A stretch of DNA of 64,000 nt from JBBAAS01 sp041658125 (GTDB lineage: Bacteria; Patescibacteriota; Microgenomatia; UBA12405), in assembly GCA_041658125.1 (NCBI GenBank), contig JBBAAS010000001.1:1-64000 (forward strand), in the 5' to 3' direction. Under the pieces are notes generated by a model. That model was not told the DNA's origin. It was given only the letters and a program-made list of their open reading frames with translations, and did not search any database. Of this stretch, positions 6,919-15,891 are shown one piece after another. How positions within the stretch are numbered: the first letter of the stretch is position 1; every line of letters starts with the position of its first letter. Position numbers and translations under genes: made by a program.

Positions 6919-8520
6919 TTATAGCAGGGGGGTAATTTTTTCGGCTAGTTCAAACCAAAGTGGGGCGGCGGTACTGGATCCCCAAGGGGAGCTTTTGGGA
7001 TTATTAATAGTAATGATCATGGTAAATTTTGGGTTAGTACAGGGAGAAAAACCAATATAGGAAGCGGTAGTTTGAGAATCAGTGTAGCCACCTTTGACGG
7101 CAACTTGAGCAGTTCCGCTTTTAGCACAGACTTCCAGGTTTTTTGGTTTAAGCTGGGAGATGGCACCGTTTTCGACGGCATATTTAAGAATAGTGTTAAC
7201 GATACTAATGGTGGCTGGTTTAAAAATTTGGATGTTTGATTTGTTTTCAGTTTTTGATTGAATGGCAACTTTTGGACGAACCCAAAGACCATTGTTGGCA
7301 AGGGCGTTGAAGGCGGAGAGCATTTGAATTTGATTAATGGCGAAGCCTTGGCCAAAAGAGGCAGTGGCCAAATCGATATTGGCCCAATAATCTTTTAAGA
7401 TGGGCTTGGCTTCGCCGGGAAGATCGATATTGGTTTTTTGATGGAGACTAAGTAATTTGAAATATTTTAAAAAATTGGTTAAACCAAGCTGGCGAATTAT
7501 GAGACTCATGCCGACATTGTCGGAGTTTTTAATAATATCCCGAAGGGGAGAATCGGGGTGAATTTCCTGATTCCAATTTTGGATTGTGTAGCTGTCGATA
7601 ATTAGTGGTTTTTGACATTCGGAACAAACATAGTCCGGCTTAATGGAATTGCTGTCGAGAGCCATAGCAACAACGAGAGGCTTAAAAATTGAGCCCGGTT
7701 CAAAAAGATCGGTGAGAGCAGAGAGTGAAGCGAAAGTGGCACTCGGCGAGGCCGAAGAAGTACTAACCAGGCTAGTAATAGCTAATATTTGACCAGTTTT
7801 TGGATCCATAATACTAATTGATCCGGAATCCGCAACATATTTGCTTAATCCGGCAGCCAGAGTTTGTTCTGATAAAAATTGAATTTGGCGATTAAGCGAA
7901 AGATATAGATTTTGGCCCGGAACAGGGTCCATCTGCCAGCTTTTTTGAGTAAGAAGACTTTGGCCAAGAGCGTCTTTGGGTACAAGAGAATAACCGAGCC
8001 GACCCGAAAGTTGTTTTTGGTAGTATTTTTCAACTCTGGCGAGAATGGGAAGAGCCAGATTGTTTTCGGGATAGAAACGACTTTGAATTTTTTCAACTAA
8101 AACCCCGGTATTTTGAAGTTGACTAGCCTGACTTGCCTCAACGGTTTTTGGTAGTGTAATCCATTTTTGAGAGGGACTGTTTTGAAAATTTGCAAGGAGG
8201 GACTGATTTTTAGAAGTAGGATCGGAAATAAGGGTGTTAATGAGAACGATAACTTCGGGAAGATTTTTTATATTTGGTTTGTAAAGCGAGAGTTGATATT
8301 TAGTTTCATTGGTAACAAGGGGAAATTGGTCAGAGGAGAATATTTTTCCAATATCCGGTTTTATTTTTTCTAACCGATAAAGTTGTGATTCAGCTATTTT
8401 TTTTAAGGTTGATCCCTGGATTATTTGCCAATAGAAAAGCCGAACTGAGACCAGAATAAAAAAAAGAAAAACGGTTTGATAAAGTATTTTTTGGCGATTT
8501 TTAAGGTTGGGAGGAATCAT
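6919..8520 (-). CDS. ftsI: penicillin-binding protein, FtsI/PBP2 type transpeptidase
   Basis: Class B PBP that crosslinks septal peptidoglycan. From the ATG at 8520 it has 533 residues: a short cytoplasmic tail, one membrane anchor (about 12-31), a PBP dimer-type domain, then the transpeptidase domain. Its three active-site motifs are SIFK (277-280), SDN (333-335) and KSGT (467-470). An upstream in-frame ATG at 8586 would add 22 residues but overlap the ftsL-like gene by 86 bases, so 8520 (overlap 20) is preferred; neither has a clear Shine-Dalgarno. It follows rsmH and ftsL in classical dcw order and precedes murE by 15 bases. No PASTA domains are seen. Confidence 0.92.
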   Translation of the reverse strand: MIPPNLKNRQKILYQTVFLFFILVSVRLFYWQIIQGSTLKKIAESQLYRLEKIKPDIGKIFSSDQFPLVTNETKYQLSLYKPNIKNLPEVIVLINTLISDPTSKNQSLLANFQNSPSQKWITLPKTVEASQASQLQNTGVLVEKIQSRFYPENNLALPILARVEKYYQKQLSGRLGYSLVPKDALGQSLLTQKSWQMDPVPGQNLYLSLNRQIQFLSEQTLAAGLSKYVADSGSISIMDPKTGQILAITSLVSTSSASPSATFASLSALTDLFEPGSIFKPLVVAMALDSNSIKPDYVCSECQKPLIIDSYTIQNWNQEIHPDSPLRDIIKNSDNVGMSLIIRQLGLTNFLKYFKLLSLHQKTNIDLPGEAKPILKDYWANIDLATASFGQGFAINQIQMLSAFNALANNGLWVRPKVAIQSKTENKSNIQIFKPATISIVNTILKYAVENGAISQLKPKNLEVCAKSGTAQVAVKGGYTDSQTTASYIGFSPCTNPKFTMIITINNPKSSPWGSSTAAPLWFELAEKITPLL

Positions 8521-8770
8521 GGAGGTTGATGGTTTGGAGAATGGGTTGATAATTATCCTTTTGGAGAGTTTGGTTGATAAGCTCAATTGAGCTAAATTTG
8601 GCTAATTGATTTTCTAAAAGTTGTTCTTGGAGGGTGAGTGAGTTTTGGACTTCCAGTTGTTTTTGCAAAAGAGTGTTTTGTCTGACAATTTCCTGGCTAT
8701 AAAAAAGAGAAAAAAGAATTTGACTGCAGAAAGAAACGATAAAACCGATGAAGAGTATTTTTTGAAACAC
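8501..8770 (-). CDS. ftsL: FtsL-like septal membrane protein
   Basis: An 89-residue protein with a GTG start. It has one N-terminal membrane helix (about 3-22) followed by a Gln/Leu-rich helical stretch (about 28-75) with heptad-like leucines, a bitopic FtsL/FtsB-type coiled coil. Sequence conservation in FtsL is poor, so the call rests on topology, size and position between rsmH and ftsI, where ftsL sits in most dcw clusters. FtsL pairs with FtsB to activate FtsW-FtsI at the septum. The GTG overlaps the rsmH stop by one base (TAGTG), indicating translational coupling. Confidence 0.65.
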   Translation of the reverse strand: MFQKILFIGFIVSFCSQILFSLFYSQEIVRQNTLLQKQLEVQNSLTLQEQLLENQLAKFSSIELINQTLQKDNYQPILQTINLHDSSQP

Positions 8771-9639
8771 TATACAATTGTATACGATCGGAGACGGGCG
8801 GAGCGAGAAAGAGAATTGAGGCGAATTTCTTCAGAAGAAGGGATAATAAGCTTGGTTTTGGAGAGGTGGTATTTTTGGATGAACTGCTTAACAATACGGT
8901 CTTCACCGGAATGAAAAGAAATAACACAGACAGTCCCTTTTGGAGAAACAATTTCAAGAGTTTGAGAAAGAACACTTTTTAGATTTGCAAATTCGTCATT
9001 AACTAAAACTCTGAGGGCCAAAAAGATTTTAGTAGCCGGATCAATAGCGGTTTTAACGTGTTTTTTTTGATAAAAATCCCTGATGATATTGGCCAACTGT
9101 TGACCGGTTTTGATACTTTGTTTCTGGCGATGGTGAATAATTTCGTCGACCAGGGGCTGACTGTATTGCTCTTGAGCGATTTTGGAAAAAGCGGAATAAA
9201 GTTCTTCGGGGGAAGCAGTATTGATAAAATTTTCGGCGGTTTGAGATTGGGTGACGGGACTCAATCTCATATCAAGCGATAGAGTATCGTTGAAGGAGAA
9301 TCCCCTATCGGTAGCGGTTTGTTGGTTTTGACTTAGACCGAGATCAAAGAGAATACCGTTAACTTGATGGTGGATATACTTTTTGTAAACGGAAGTAAGT
9401 TCGGAAAAGTTTTCGTTGATGGGAGTGAAGTTTTTGCTCAGATTGAGTTCCCGAATACGATCGGAAGCGATAGCGAGGTTAGAAGGGTCTTGATCGATGC
9501 CAAAAACAGTAGCGCCGCACTTAAGAAGCTCTATCGTATGGCCACCGTGACCGAGAGTGCAATCGATAAAAACTTTGTCCGGAGATGGACTTAGAAGATC
9601 AATAGTTTCCTGAAGAAGTACGGGTTGGTGGTAGATCAT
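8770..9639 (-). CDS. rsmH: 16S rRNA (cytosine1402-N4)-methyltransferase RsmH
   Basis: A 289-residue SAM-dependent methyltransferase (formerly MraW) that modifies C1402 in the ribosomal P-site. The N-terminal HQPVLLQETIDLL (4-16), SAM-binding DCTLGHGGHT (26-35) and GIDQDP (47-52) are diagnostic, as are GILFDLGLSQNQ and the ALRVLVNDE region of the inserted helical domain. Length is close to the usual ~300. It starts the dcw part of the operon, as in most bacteria, and its ATG overlaps the lipoprotein stop as ATGA. Confidence 0.95.
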   Translation of the reverse strand: MIYHQPVLLQETIDLLSPSPDKVFIDCTLGHGGHTIELLKCGATVFGIDQDPSNLAIASDRIRELNLSKNFTPINENFSELTSVYKKYIHHQVNGILFDLGLSQNQQTATDRGFSFNDTLSLDMRLSPVTQSQTAENFINTASPEELYSAFSKIAQEQYSQPLVDEIIHHRQKQSIKTGQQLANIIRDFYQKKHVKTAIDPATKIFLALRVLVNDEFANLKSVLSQTLEIVSPKGTVCVISFHSGEDRIVKQFIQKYHLSKTKLIIPSSEEIRLNSLSRSARLRSYTIV

Positions 9640-10268
9640 TGAGCCGGATAGTTACCAACCAGGGAATTTTGACCGTTGCTAAAAACAGAATAACCGTTGT
9701 CCTGAAAATTTTTCATAATAATGAAAAACTGACTACCGGTTAAAGTGGTTTTGGGCTTAATAGAAAAACCTTCTAAGCTAAGACTGCCGGTTTTTTTAAT
9801 TTCGGCAGTGGTTTTTAAAGCAAAAGGAGTTTCGAAGCTGACTGCTTGATTGGGCGGAGCCCGAAAGTTGAGGATGAGATTGCCGCCGGTGACGCCTTCG
9901 TCATATTTGCGTTTACAGCCATTAGTACAACTTTCAGTACCCAAAAGAATATTTTTTAGGGCGGTAGAACCATCAACCTTAATGGTGCCGTTAACCCCTT
10001 TTTGGATTTCGGTACCAACGGATCCGGCATCGTAAACTAATTCATAGTCGATTTCTTTGATCACGTTACTAATTTCAGAAATTTTTAGATTAATTTCGTG
10101 GCCGTCAGCGCTGGGAGTTAAAGAAATAAAGGGTTTTTGATCGAGCTTTAATTCAACTAGCTCCGGAGTGGGAGTGGGAGTGATGGTGGGGGTAGTTTTT
10201 TTGCCACAGGAAGAAAAAAGCAATAAAGAAGTAACGGCTAAAATTACGGATATTTTATTTAGTTTCAT
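9636..10268 (-). CDS. predicted lipoprotein of unknown function
   Basis: From the ATG at 10268 (210 residues) the protein opens with MKLNKISVILAV and a lipobox ending LLFSSC, then a KKTTPTITPTPTP linker, so it should be exported and lipidated on the Cys. An earlier ATG at 10307 would bury the signal peptide and overlap glyS. The rest is a soluble, probably beta-rich domain with a cysteine pair in ESCTNGCKRKYDEG. No family was recognised; cohesin-like or carbohydrate-binding folds are guesses only. It lies 14 bases after glyS and its stop overlaps rsmH (ATGA), so it heads the wall operon. Confidence 0.75.
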   Translation of the reverse strand: MKLNKISVILAVTSLLLFSSCGKKTTPTITPTPTPELVELKLDQKPFISLTPSADGHEINLKISEISNVIKEIDYELVYDAGSVGTEIQKGVNGTIKVDGSTALKNILLGTESCTNGCKRKYDEGVTGGNLILNFRAPPNQAVSFETPFALKTTAEIKKTGSLSLEGFSIKPKTTLTGSQFFIIMKNFQDNGYSVFSNGQNSLVGNYPAQ

Positions 10269-10282
10269 AAAATGATTATTAA

Positions 10283-11602
10283 TTATTTTAACTTGTTTTG
10301 AAGCCATTCGGAAACTTCAGTAGAAGGGAGTCGAATTTGTTCCATGGTGTCGCGGTCGCGGATAGTAACGGTGCTGTCTTCCAGCGTTTGGAAGTCGACG
10401 ACCAAACACCAAGGAGTACCAATTTCGTCCTGGCGACGATATTTTTTACCGATATTGCTACTGTCGTCAAAATCAACGGAAAATTTATCGGAAAGATCCT
10501 GATAAAGGCTTTCAGCTTTTTGAATTAACTCCGGTTTGTTGGAAGCAAGTGGGAAAATAGCCAATTTATAGGCAGAGACTTTTGGATTAATTTTAAGCCA
10601 AGTGCGAATTTCTCCGTTTTCCAACTTGTCTTCGCGATAGGCATCTAAAAGAAGAAAAAAGAAGCTACGGTCAACACCGCCCGAGGTTTCAGTTATCCAA
10701 GGAAGATATTTTTCTTGGGTAATCGGATCGGTATAGGAAAGATCCTGACCGCTAAACTTGGAATGTTGAGTCAGGTCGTAATCGGAACGCCAATGAATGC
10801 CTTCCATTTCGGCCCAGCCCCAAGGAGCGTTATATTCGATATCAAAGGCTTTTTTAGCGTAGAAACTTAATTCGTCTTCTTGATGTTGGCGAAAACGTAG
10901 GCTCTCTTTTTGATTAAAGAATTTTTGATACCAGACCATTCGTTGTTCTTTCCAGTATTCATACCACTTGTCCATTTCTGACGGGTGGACAAAATACTGA
11001 ATATCCCATTGTTCAAACTCGCGGGTACGATAAAGAAAATTCTTAGGTGTAATTTCATTTCGGAAAGCTTTACCGACTTGAGCGATACCAAAAGGAATTT
11101 TGACGCGACAACTGTCGACGATGTTTTTAAAGTCAAGGTAAATATTTTGGCAAGCTTCCCCTCTTAAATAAGCCGGCATTTTTTCGCCTTCGATAACGCC
11201 GATTTCAGTGTGAAATAAAATGTTAAATTTTTTACCTTGAGTAAATTCCCCGCCACATTCAGGACATTTGGTGGCATTATCGATCAGGTCAGGGCGAAAC
11301 CGTTTATGGCAGGATTTGCATTCAACTAAAATATCACCAAAATTTTGAACATGGCCCGAGGCTTCCCACACACGGGGATGAGTAATAATACTACCGTCGA
11401 TGCCAACAACATCGCGGCGTTTGACGACATTATCGGTCCACCACAGATTTTTCCAATTATATTTCATGAGCGAACCGACAGGCCCGTAGTCGTAGAACCC
11501 TTGAACACCACCATAAATTTCACTGTTTTGAAAAATAATTCCCCGACGCTTACAAAGAGAGACAATTTTTTGGACAAGATCTGCATCTTTTTCAGTTGCC
11601 AT
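10283..11602 (-). CDS. glyS: glycyl-tRNA synthetase, alpha2 (class IIa) type
   Basis: A 439-residue homodimer-type GlyRS charging tRNA-Gly. The N-terminus has IYGGVQGFYDYGPVGS (29-44), typical of the eukaryote/archaeal-like alpha2 form. A zinc ribbon C95/C98...C113/C116 is inserted. Class II motif 2 (FRNEITP...RTREFEQWD) and motif 3 (ETSGGVDRSF) are present, followed by the anticodon-binding domain (about 340-435). It is not the alpha2beta2 GlyQ/GlyS type. It sits between recO and the lipoprotein gene on the same strand. Confidence 0.95.
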   Translation of the reverse strand: MATEKDADLVQKIVSLCKRRGIIFQNSEIYGGVQGFYDYGPVGSLMKYNWKNLWWTDNVVKRRDVVGIDGSIITHPRVWEASGHVQNFGDILVECKSCHKRFRPDLIDNATKCPECGGEFTQGKKFNILFHTEIGVIEGEKMPAYLRGEACQNIYLDFKNIVDSCRVKIPFGIAQVGKAFRNEITPKNFLYRTREFEQWDIQYFVHPSEMDKWYEYWKEQRMVWYQKFFNQKESLRFRQHQEDELSFYAKKAFDIEYNAPWGWAEMEGIHWRSDYDLTQHSKFSGQDLSYTDPITQEKYLPWITETSGGVDRSFFFLLLDAYREDKLENGEIRTWLKINPKVSAYKLAIFPLASNKPELIQKAESLYQDLSDKFSVDFDDSSNIGKKYRRQDEIGTPWCLVVDFQTLEDSTVTIRDRDTMEQIRLPSTEVSEWLQNKLK

Positions 11603-11623
11603 GAAGATATTATATACGAAAGA

Positions 11624-12184
11624 TTATCGGAATAGCTTATTGCTCTGGAGAGGGTGCTCGATGATGGATTCAAAAGTATTTTTGAGTAGTTTTTGACAGG
11701 CCCGGTAGTTTTTTTGATTAAACGATTGGGTAATATCCTCCGAAGTACCAAAACCTAAGGTATGAAGTAATAGGATTTCGTTTTGGATATAGGTTTTGAC
11801 CTGATTACGATTGATGGCGTCGACAAGATGGCAGGAAATGTCAAAGACGCCTTCGATATTTTGATTTTCAGCGATGAAATGGTTGATAATTTCTAAGAAA
11901 TAAAATAACAAATTAAGCTGGGCAAGACTTTTGTCGGTTTGAAGAAAAGAAACTATGGTTTGGCTTTCTGAAAGCCAAAGAAAATTGTTTTTTGAATAAA
12001 AGTGAGCTTTGATTAAGTTCCCTAGCTGAAGTGAACCCAGCCGGGTGCTTTTTATATTTTTAACACCTTTGGCGATAGCCACTATTTTTCCTAAACTTGG
12101 GGTTAAAAGAGTAATCAATAAGTCTGATTCTTTGACACTTTTTTTATTGATGACAATGGCGGTAGTGGAAAAATAGCGAGGCAT
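11624..12184 (-). CDS. recO: DNA repair protein RecO
   Basis: From the ATG at 12184 the product has 186 residues, shorter than the usual ~240. The N-terminal OB fold is recognisable (TTAIVINKKSVKESDLLITL and GKIVAIAKGVKN), then the helical domain with the LLHTLGFG segment. The usual C-terminal zinc-binding cysteines are not evident. RecO loads RecA with RecR and anneals ssDNA in the RecF pathway. The start overlaps the DUF4012 stop by one base (TAATG), so the two are probably translated together. Confidence 0.88.
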   Translation of the reverse strand: MPRYFSTTAIVINKKSVKESDLLITLLTPSLGKIVAIAKGVKNIKSTRLGSLQLGNLIKAHFYSKNNFLWLSESQTIVSFLQTDKSLAQLNLLFYFLEIINHFIAENQNIEGVFDISCHLVDAINRNQVKTYIQNEILLLHTLGFGTSEDITQSFNQKNYRACQKLLKNTFESIIEHPLQSNKLFR

Positions 12185-14109
12185 TAGAGAGCCAGCTTGA
12201 TGATCTTGTCGGAGACCCAATTAAAAGTTTGTTTTTGTTTGTTAACAATCAGTTCATATTCAATTGGCTTAGTGCCGGGTTGTTTTTGAAGATAGAGGGT
12301 ATAGTTGGAACTGGCGGGAACTGAAGTTTGGTATTGGATGCTAACCTTAGCGCTACTTTGGGCATAAAGAGGATATTTATCACCGTAAAAACCTTCAAAA
12401 ACTTGCTTACCGAGTTCTTCATACAAAACAGGCTCAACTTCAGATCCGGTCATCTTGATAAATTTTGAGCCTTTGGGGACATAAAACCTAAACCAATCAC
12501 GATATTTGGGGGCATTAAGACAAAGGTCTCCTTTTTCCAGATTGCAGTTTGAGGCCTTACTGGGATTAGTATAGGTAACAGTAACTTGGTGCTCGACGAT
12601 GCCATCTTTGCTGATAATTTCGTGTTTTATTTTTTGAATTAGAAACAAATTGGTTTTGGCACTGCTCATATTGGCGTCGTTGAGATGGAAGTAGTCAGTG
12701 TTTGGATTGGTTTCGGTAATACTACCGGAAATATTGGCTAAAACACCAGCAGCCTGAATTTCGGGATCGGAAAAATAGAAAAGCATATGTTTTTGAAGAA
12801 CATTATTGATAAGCCCTTCGGCCAGCGGAGCGATTTTGCTTTTTTCGGCGCCCATGGCATTGCTTAAAAGGGAATGCATTAGCGGTCCGAGGAAACCCTT
12901 GCGGTTTAATTCAAGATAATTTCTAGGTTGTCCGGCCAGCCATTCGAGTTGGTAGATTATTTGAGGACAGCCGTCACAGCGCTTATCCGGATCGGCGGAA
13001 AAATTGCCAAATCCGGGGACGCCAACCCGGCCTAAAACTTTTACCATATCAACTAAGACTTGGGTATCGAGAGCGATAACGGCATCGACTTTATCTTTGG
13101 ATCCGGAATATTTTTGGTATTTTTCCAAAAACAATTGAATACTAGTGGGAAAATCGGGAGAAAGATTTAGGTCACGGATATTCCAATAAGGAACATTGAT
13201 GTGGTAGGCCTTGATGGGACGGGGAGCAGGGATGGTGCTGTTGAACTTGGCATCAAGTGTATAGATATCGCTACTGATTCCCGGACTAATTTTACCCTTA
13301 TCAACTTTGATGGTGCCATAGGCGGTCCAAAAACCACCGGTAGGACGAAGTTCGGCGTCATTTTGAAAAATTAAAAGATAATTTCTGGGAGTGTCTTTAC
13401 CTAAAAGCCAGGAAGTTTTGGTAAGAATAGGACGACCGTCTTTGACAAACTTGTGAACTTCAGCCAGAGTTTCTTTGGCTTTGAGAAAGGTAGAGTGGAT
13501 TTTTTGACCCTTATATTCGGTAGGATAACGGGAAATATCAATTTGGTTGAGAGAGTTTTCAATATTAGAAAGTTTGCCCTCAATGCTATCAAGATGGGGA
13601 ATAAGTCCTTCGGCGGTTTCAGTAAGAAAAGCAATCCGGTCTTCGGTAGTTTTGGCACTATCGGTAGCGCTACCTTTGACCCCTAGAAAATCCTGATAAG
13701 GTTCAATGGCTTTGATCAGTATTTCACCGGTATCAAGACCATCAAGTCCGGCGGAAAGAAGCATTTGGCCATCGCGATAATAATCTTTGGCGTAGGGGAG
13801 AGATCGAAGGTAGGAGAAACCTTTATAAGATTTTTGAATGTTAAGAACTTGAGTTTTGAGTGAAGAAATTTTGGTTTGGGCTAAAACTAAATCTTTGTTT
13901 TCGGCGGCAGTTTTAAGTTCAAGAGCGATGGTTTTGGCCTGGATGACTTGAGAGTAAAGCTTTTTGCCCGGAACGAAGAAAGTGAAGAAGCCAATGGTAA
14001 AAATCAGAGCAACAACGGCGAGAAAAACCAAAAAAATGGAAAGTAAGATGGGGAAAAGCTTTCGTTTTGGTTTGATGATGACCGGCGGCAAAGGAATTGT
14101 TTCGGGCAT
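12184..14109 (-). CDS. DUF4012 family membrane-anchored protein
   Basis: A 641-residue protein with a cytoplasmic Pro/Lys-rich tail, one N-terminal membrane helix (about 18-45), a helical stalk (50-240) and a large extracellular domain opening with the DUF4012 signature FQNDAELRPTGGF (about 248-260). DUF4012 proteins are frequent in CPR and actinobacterial genomes, commonly near polysaccharide genes; their function is not established, although a LytR-CpsA-Psr-like role in attaching glycan to the wall has been suggested by context. A CDGCPQ cysteine pair may form a disulfide. It is the first gene upstream of recO and lies 29 bases after the sugar transferase gene. Confidence 0.85.
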   Translation of the reverse strand: MPETIPLPPVIIKPKRKLFPILLSIFLVFLAVVALIFTIGFFTFFVPGKKLYSQVIQAKTIALELKTAAENKDLVLAQTKISSLKTQVLNIQKSYKGFSYLRSLPYAKDYYRDGQMLLSAGLDGLDTGEILIKAIEPYQDFLGVKGSATDSAKTTEDRIAFLTETAEGLIPHLDSIEGKLSNIENSLNQIDISRYPTEYKGQKIHSTFLKAKETLAEVHKFVKDGRPILTKTSWLLGKDTPRNYLLIFQNDAELRPTGGFWTAYGTIKVDKGKISPGISSDIYTLDAKFNSTIPAPRPIKAYHINVPYWNIRDLNLSPDFPTSIQLFLEKYQKYSGSKDKVDAVIALDTQVLVDMVKVLGRVGVPGFGNFSADPDKRCDGCPQIIYQLEWLAGQPRNYLELNRKGFLGPLMHSLLSNAMGAEKSKIAPLAEGLINNVLQKHMLFYFSDPEIQAAGVLANISGSITETNPNTDYFHLNDANMSSAKTNLFLIQKIKHEIISKDGIVEHQVTVTYTNPSKASNCNLEKGDLCLNAPKYRDWFRFYVPKGSKFIKMTGSEVEPVLYEELGKQVFEGFYGDKYPLYAQSSAKVSIQYQTSVPASSNYTLYLQKQPGTKPIEYELIVNKQKQTFNWVSDKIIKLAL

Positions 14110-14138
14110 TGTTACAGTTTAAGGTATATTTTAAAAAA

Positions 14139-14804
14139 TTACCAGCGAGAAAGCATAGACATAGGAGTTTTAAGAAGAATCATGATTTCTTGGCGAATGG
14201 AACGGTGACAGACATAATATGAGTCGAGCTTAGCCCGTTGTTCAAAGGTTAGGTCGTTCCGGCCTGAAGTTTGCCAAATGCCGGTGATGCCGGGCTTGAC
14301 TGAACGGATGTCCTGAATACATTTTTGGGTGTGAGGAAATTTTTGTTCATAATCGCGAAGTTCTTCTTCGCGGTAAGCCCGGGGACCAATCAGGCTCATA
14401 GTGCCCCGGAGAACATTCACTAACTGGGGAAATTCATCAATGGTTAAGGCCCGGATTTTTTTGCCGACAGGAGTGATCCGCGGATCTTCGTTCATGGGTA
14501 ATTTCCAGCCGGCATTTTTATATTTTTCCCAAAGTTTTGGGTAGTTTTCTTTTAGTATCTGGTCGTTGTCGCCGATAAACATACTGCGAAATTTGTACAT
14601 CCAAAATTCCTTGCTCCCCTTCCCTACTCTTTTTTGTTTAAAAATTATTGGTCCCGGCGAAGTGACTTTGACCAAAATGGCAGTAATAAGCATGATGGGC
14701 GAAAAAAGAACGAGAAGAAAAATAGAGCCTAAAATATCGATAGTTCTTTTAACTATTTGAAATAAAACAGGGTGTGTTTGGGAGAAAGGAGAGAGATTAT
14801 TCAT
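14139..14804 (-). CDS. undecaprenyl-phosphate sugar-1-phosphate transferase (bacterial sugar transferase, WcaJ/PglC-type)
   Basis: A 221-residue monotopic phosphoglycosyl transferase. It has one hydrophobic segment (about 22-46), then TSPGPIIFKQKRVG (48-61) and YKFRSM (70-75), IDEFPQLVNVLRG, LIGPR and KPGITGIWQTSGR. These are the core catalytic motifs of the family, including the Asp-Glu dyad in IDEFPQ. The N-terminal CoA-binding/multispan part of WcaJ is missing, so it is the minimal PglC-like form. It should load the first sugar phosphate on undecaprenyl phosphate and so start the glycan made by the upstream operon. Its ATG overlaps the mannose-1-phosphate guanylyltransferase stop by 8 bases. 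Confidence 0.93.
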   Translation of the reverse strand: MNNLSPFSQTHPVLFQIVKRTIDILGSIFLLVLFSPIMLITAILVKVTSPGPIIFKQKRVGKGSKEFWMYKFRSMFIGDNDQILKENYPKLWEKYKNAGWKLPMNEDPRITPVGKKIRALTIDEFPQLVNVLRGTMSLIGPRAYREEELRDYEQKFPHTQKCIQDIRSVKPGITGIWQTSGRNDLTFEQRAKLDSYYVCHRSIRQEIMILLKTPMSMLSRW

Positions 14805-15891
14805 GTGATTTTAGAAAATAATTTTTGAGCTTGGGATTTTTGACAATTTGCCCGACCAGATCGCGAACTAAAAAACTGTCGTTACCGGATAAATTAACCA
14901 GTAATAGAGCATCTTTGGTATCAATAATGCCGATATTTTGAATACCAATCAGACCGATTAACTTTTTAGAATTGCCGGAAATAAGGCAGGAGTTGGAATT
15001 AATTGAAAGCATTGGCTGGTTTTTATTTAGTGAAGCAAAATCGTTTTCGGTTTTGGGCAAAAGTTGAAAAATTGATTTCCATTCACCGATGTCGCTCCAG
15101 TCGAAGGTAGCAGGAACAAGGAGAAGATTTTTGGATTTTTCAGAGATGGCAATGTCGATAGCTAAGTTGGGAGATAGGGAGTAGCTTTTTTTAATGTTTT
15201 TGGGATTTTTTTGAAGTTGGTTAAAAAGATCAAAGTATTTTGGGCTGTGAAGTTTAAATTCATTAATAAGGGTGGTAACGGTAAAAGTATAAATACCGGA
15301 ATTCCAATAATAGTTATGGTTTTTAATAAAATTTTGAGCAATTTTTTGGTCCGGTTTTTCGGTGAATTTGGTGACCTGACGATATTTGAAAGTAGTTGGC
15401 TTGGTAAGCAGATAGCCATATGAGGGACTGGGGTAAGTTGGCTTAATCCCGATGGTAAGAATTGATTTATGAGTATTGGCCAAATCGGCTGATAAAAGAA
15501 TATCGTTGGAAAAATTTTTGAGCTTATCGATAAAGTGGTCGGAGGCAAAAGTGGTAATGACGGCCTTAGGATTAATTTGGCCGATAACAAATGAGGCGTA
15601 AAGAATAGCCATGGCGGTATTTTTTTTGTCGGGTTCGAGAATTAGATTTTCCGGTAAAATTAATCCCGACAGGTTCTGGATGATAGTTTTTTGATAATTA
15701 TTGTTGCTGATGAGAAAGACGTGGTCGCGGTTGACTATTTTTTGGGCCCGAAGAAAAGTTTCTTTGAGGAGGGAATTTTGGCTATTGAGGTGAAGAAATT
15801 GCTTGGGATGGTCAGCTCGGGAAAGAGGCCAAAGGCGGGGGCCACTACCTCCGCAGAGAATTAAAATGTAGTGGTTTGAAATTGATGCCAT
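14797..15891 (-). CDS. manC: mannose-1-phosphate guanylyltransferase
   Basis: A 364-residue nucleotidyltransferase making GDP-mannose. The signature loop GGSGPRLWPLS (14-24) is followed by the PKQF lysine (29-32). FASDHFI, KFTEKP and YWNSGIYTF mark the catalytic and sugar-binding sites. The Thr normally found in GGSGTR is Pro here (P18). The C-terminal cupin (isomerase) domain of bifunctional ManC/AlgA is absent. GDP-mannose would supply the mannosyl-type GT4 enzymes around it. The ATG overlaps the upstream GT4 by 31 bases, and no shorter start leaves the N-terminal strand intact. Confidence 0.9.
   Translation of the reverse strand: MASISNHYILILCGGSGPRLWPLSRADHPKQFLHLNSQNSLLKETFLRAQKIVNRDHVFLISNNNYQKTIIQNLSGLILPENLILEPDKKNTAMAILYASFVIGQINPKAVITTFASDHFIDKLKNFSNDILLSADLANTHKSILTIGIKPTYPSPSYGYLLTKPTTFKYRQVTKFTEKPDQKIAQNFIKNHNYYWNSGIYTFTVTTLINEFKLHSPKYFDLFNQLQKNPKNIKKSYSLSPNLAIDIAISEKSKNLLLVPATFDWSDIGEWKSIFQLLPKTENDFASLNKNQPMLSINSNSCLISGNSKKLIGLIGIQNIGIIDTKDALLLVNLSGNDSFLVRDLVGQIVKNPKLKNYFLKSHE

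Noticed and set aside
8644..8914. Long open frames on the opposite strand inside ftsL, rsmH and other minus-strand genes.
   Set aside because: They are frame shadows of well supported genes, with low-complexity, charged sequence and no family motifs.
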